From NCBI GenBank assembly GCA_030704615.1, contig CM060734.1, positions 55,878,042 to 55,942,041 on the forward strand: a DNA stretch of 64,000 nucleotides, given 5' to 3'. How positions within the stretch are numbered: the first letter of the stretch is position 1; every line of letters starts with the position of its first letter. Both the position numbers and the translations under genes were made by a program. The notes beneath the pieces are model-generated. The model did no database searches and was not told the origin of the DNA. It saw only the letters and a program-made list of their open reading frames with translations. This document shows positions 60,697-64,000 of this stretch, one piece after another. Origin of the DNA: Takakia lepidozioides (lineage: Eukaryota; Streptophyta; Takakiopsida; Takakiales; Takakiaceae).

Positions 60697-63214
60697 TCAC
60701 TTATGTGGGTCAACCTTGGTGCTGCTCTGTGTTAGATCCTTAGTTGGATCAAACACATACTCAAGATTTCCCAATGGCAACTTGAATTCATCGTCAGAGG
60801 CTGGTCCCAGAGGCTCATCACCCTGCACATAAGATGCACATGCAAATGAAGGATTTTACAAAGTACTTGTCTACATTCATATTCAAAATTTGGAGACATA
60901 GAGTTTATGAATTGAATTAAAGTTGTCCTGGCAGAGACATAGGAGGAGCGATAATGTACGCTTGACCTAGCATAGAGAGGTGATGTACTCATGAGACTTT
61001 GCTCCATTGCCTTGTGGCACACCCCATAGTACATTCTGGTTTTGACAGTCTGACCGTGTCATAGTGTTTGCAGCAAATGACTAAACTCAGGGGTCCAATA
61101 TAATGGCTGGAGTTGGCATTGTTACTGCCAGCACGACCACTGCAGCCCTCAACATGTATTCACTTGTGGCTCTCAGGTGTGGGTCCCCCTTTTCACAGCT
61201 GGGTTAACTTATCGTCCAGACGTAGGTGACATACTCTTCTGCCCAGTGCGTAGTAGAGAGGGCCCTCCCTCGGTGCAACTTGTCCATCAAAGCCTATGAA
61301 GCAGCTCAGAAAGACTTGTGCTGGAATTCAGCCTTCACTTTGACACACACTTGCTCTCTGGACATCAATTTTGACCTGACTCTCCTCCACTTGAGCTCTC
61401 TAATTTTTCTGCTCTTGTAGAACCCCATGGCTGGCACTTTTGACAACTATTCTTGCTTCTAGGGTACAGGACCAACAATCTTTACCTTGTTTTTAACATT
61501 TGACCCAACCAGCACACTATCTCACCTTACCTTTATCGCTTTTGAAAATCACAGTGCAGGGCACTCTGGACTCCAATCTCACAAGCAGTACACTGGCAGA
61601 AGATGCCGTATGTTAAGGACTCTGAACTGTATGGATGATCCCATACTTGGGAGGGAACTCCCTTTACAGCAGAACCATAAGTCTCAGGCAGGTCTATGAA
61701 CCTAAGAAACAGAGATTTTACAAGATATCAATACCTGACCCCACATTTTGTTGTACTTCACCACTGTCAAATCGCCATCCACCCGCACCTACACCCACCC
61801 ACCCAACAGAATCAATTGCTCCGACTTCTTTAAAATACGTATGGACAAGTCAATGCTTTCCCATTCGACAGACGGCATAGCTGTACCAGCCAACGAACCT
61901 CCTCCTCCTCCTCCTCCTCCTCCTGGTAGAGTGACAATCTGAGTATGGAACTGCCAGAGGTCTCTCACAACGAAGTCTCATTTGCAAGACTCTTGCTTAT
62001 CTAAAACATGAGTCTGAAGAAAACGCCAGTAACAGACAGTATGCAGCAGCCCATCGGTATTCAGCTGATAATACCCAAACTGCGAGACACACTACAAATC
62101 AATTCTCAACAAATGATCAGTGGAGGCCAGATGTGGAGATTCTAGCATCCATGGGTATGACATTCACCCCACCTGATATCAAGAGATGTGGAATTTACAA
62201 ACAATTTGGGATGCATAGAACAAGTTCGAACATGGACAGATCAGAAAGTGTTGTCACAATCACCTGGCAGGCAAGGCGGAGGCGCTCATTTCCAGGTGCT
62301 TTATGAGGGGGAAAATTCAATCGCACTTTTTCTAGAGGCCCCCATTGATCAGGCACCACCTTGCCTATTACCTGCACTGCACATGTTCCACAAGTCCCCA
62401 ACCCTCTACATCCAGCCCATCAAGACTCATGTCATAAATCTCTCTCCTTTCACTACAGTGTCACTGCCACAGACAACTGCCTGAAATAAATGGCTGCACG
62501 AGCAGTATCATTCCTCAAATAACACTCCTTGACTCTGTCTCGTCATCCTCTGTTGGTTGTTCCGTGAAAATTTGAGATCCCGGTGGATAAAATTTCAAAA
62601 CCCTGAAAGACGCAGTTCAATTCTTTTGGAACAAAATGCCCTGTACGGTAATGCGACGGTTAATGGTGAAACCTCGGTCTCCTGCCTGGTTACAGTATGG
62701 TGCAGACCCACCCACCAGTATTAAAACACCTTCCAAAATGTGACCTAAGTGAGTGTTTGCAGTCTGATTATACCTCTTTCCTGTGTGCTTGAGATAAACC
62801 AGAAAAGCCATTGAACCATATGATCTACAACCTACTTTCGCGACATTACGGAAATCTCCACGGAGACTTGATTGCAATCCACAAAGGTAGTCAGCTCTAT
62901 TACCTGCAGTTAGCATACATAGCACGACCATTGTGAGGGGAAGTCCCATTCCTCAAGAGAGCAGAACGCAAAATGGTGCCTTTCACCACCGAAATCACTT
63001 TCCCTCGGTACTCCAACTGCACCATCTCCTTCCCCTTCTCACCTTCTTGGCTTGAATCTACCCCCGGTGCATCACTCCTGGAAGACGAGCTGTAATTGCA
63101 TTCGGTTTTAAAATGAACAGACGAAAGAGACATGGACATCGCTCCCCCTACATCCCTAGACAAGAAATTCGCCCACATGCAATGTCGGTTGCCCAGATTC
63201 CTCAACATCCTCAT
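60697..63214 (-). CDS. 2Fe-2S ferredoxin-like protein, probably plastid
   Basis: Four exons, 63214-62904, 62405-62264, 61788-61735 and 60822-60697, join in phases 2, 0 and 0 to 210 residues ending TGA. The first 65 residues are Ser-rich and look like an organelle transit peptide. The fold follows: VQLEYRGKVISV, LRSALLRNGTSPHNGRA, then YANCRGLGTCGTCAV with cysteines in C-x5-C-x2-C spacing, and LRLACQV for the fourth ligand. Exon 3 encodes VRVDGDLTVVKYNKMWGQ, and the last exon gives FKLPLGNLEYVFD. The joined order is that of plant single-domain 2Fe-2S ferredoxin-like proteins (the group containing At4g32590 and PnsB3, recalled). The role is probably electron transfer in the chloroplast, with the partner unknown. 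The choice of the first Met is by position only; a later Met at MSMSLSS is possible. Confidence 0.85.
61899..61924. repeat. CCT trinucleotide repeat
   Basis: About eight CCT units lie inside intron 2 of the ferredoxin-like gene. Confidence 0.8.
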
Positions 63215-64000
63215 CGAATACTAGAAACCCACTGAGCTCTGGCTATGGCGACAGTCACTAAGGAGAGTGATCAGGCACGCCTAGCAAGACGGAAACGAGA
63301 ACAGGTGATGAGTGACGATGACAGATGATAACTTCCTAGAATAGGGTGCCATAGTGCCACGTCATCGTCGCCACGTTTCGTAGCCATCTGTCGTTGCCAC
63401 GTTTCGTACGTCGTCAATTTCTTTCTATCCGCCCGGATTGCCCGAAAAATCCGAAAATAACTTCTTGAACGGTACTTCGTCGAGACTGACCCTCTTCCTC
63501 CCTGCTTCTGTTTGATGTTCAAAGGAGAGAGAGAGAGAGAGCGCAATGGCTACATAGATTGATAAGGCCTGGCATTTAGAACAGGTTTAGATAGGTTTGG
63601 CAAGCGGGGTGGCTTCAGGATTATTGCTGGCTGGTGTTGGAGTCCAATGTGGGCTATTGGCTCTTGTTAGTACCATGATTTGGTATTCTTCCTGATGTTT
63701 ACAAGGTTCTTGCGAGAGTCAGCTTGGTCTTGTCAAGCCGTGTTTCAATCTCTGCCTCATGTTGGTACCATGATTTGTATTCTTCCTGATGTTTACAAGG
63801 TGCTTGCGAAAGTCAGTTTGGTCTTGTCAGGCCGTGTTTTAATCTCTGTCTGCTTAGCTGCACCGTGGTGGTTCTCACAGACCGATCCGACATTACCTGA
63901 CTACGGACACAAGCAGCACACACAAGAGGCCATTCTGGGTTGATGGTCTCCATGAGTCATGACACAACGTCAATGACAATGTAGGTAGGGCACCTTCTTC
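63215..64000. other. Upstream region of ferredoxin-like gene and right edge
   Basis: Contains the presumed promoter, a GA microsatellite at about 63526-63541 and a 95-bp direct duplication at about 63670-63860. No gene was recognised at the right edge. Confidence 0.45.
63670..63860. repeat. Direct tandem duplication, period 95 bp
   Basis: Two copies begin GTACCATGATTTG at 63670 and 63765 and share the TTCTTCCTGATGTTTACAAGG block and the TTGGTCTTGTCA block. Only a few substitutions and one indel separate them, so the duplication is fairly young. Confidence 0.85.

Noticed and set aside
1-64000. CRISPR arrays, rRNA genes or bacterial operons
   Set aside because: No regularly spaced identical repeats with unique spacers, no rRNA-like block, and all confident genes have spliced plant-type structures or plant families.

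Overview
The window is nuclear DNA of a land plant. Its genes have spliced GT-AG exons and include a plastid acetyl-CoA carboxylase alpha subunit (accA/CAC3), a plant UCP3-type mitochondrial carrier, a peroxisomal enoyl-CoA isomerase, and the remains of a PLS-DYW pentatricopeptide gene. The wide gaps, decayed retroelements and the look of the PPR and Harbinger-type sequences suggest a seedless plant, perhaps a fern. That taxon is an impression from memory, not something the sequence proves.

Layout, left to right. At 1-641 (-) lies the 5' part of a 2-hydroxyacid dehydrogenase gene that runs off the left edge. At 2626-5993 (+) is a seven-exon gene with four RanBP2-type zinc fingers. From 6 to 12.4 kb there is no recognised gene, only a candidate exon ending in a strong splice donor, a terminator-like hairpin and a three-copy tandem repeat. 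Two paralogous PHD-finger genes, both on the minus strand and both with their intron at the same codon, sit at 12459-14446 and 21507-22531. A small, uncertain four-exon gene (22846-23372, -) follows, then a 1.96-kb PIF/Harbinger deletion derivative with matching 13-bp ends and a TAA target duplication (23590-25546).

From 25.5 to 33.4 kb is a repeat graveyard: a tRNA-like segment, a foldback, a LINE reverse-transcriptase remnant, the 3' end and LTR of a Ty3/gypsy-like element, a displaced integrase fragment, a decayed unknown ORF with a tandem ~500-bp duplication, and a 639-bp MITE-like insertion inside one of the duplicate copies. At 36720-37427 (-) is an intronless enoyl-CoA isomerase/hydratase with a peroxisomal tail. 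A broken DYW-class PPR gene occupies about 40.7-43.2 kb (-), next to unknown open frames carrying a repeated short motif. UCP3 is at 44997-46233 (+), and accA at 50969-56081 (+) is bracketed by two direct copies of a dispersed repeat. A second LINE remnant (58.5-59.2 kb, -), a secreted hypothetical protein (59879-60352, -) and a four-exon plastid-type 2Fe-2S ferredoxin-like gene (60697-63214, -) close the window.

The genes do not form a functional cluster. They are independent housekeeping genes separated by repeats. Several products act on acyl-CoA or redox metabolism in different compartments (plastid accA and ferredoxin-like protein, peroxisomal isomerase, mitochondrial carrier), but nothing here shows that they are co-regulated. 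I found no convincing new multi-gene system. The best leads are the PHD paralogue pair, the decaying Harbinger element, the repeated-motif ORFs at 43.2-44.4 kb and the repeats flanking accA.
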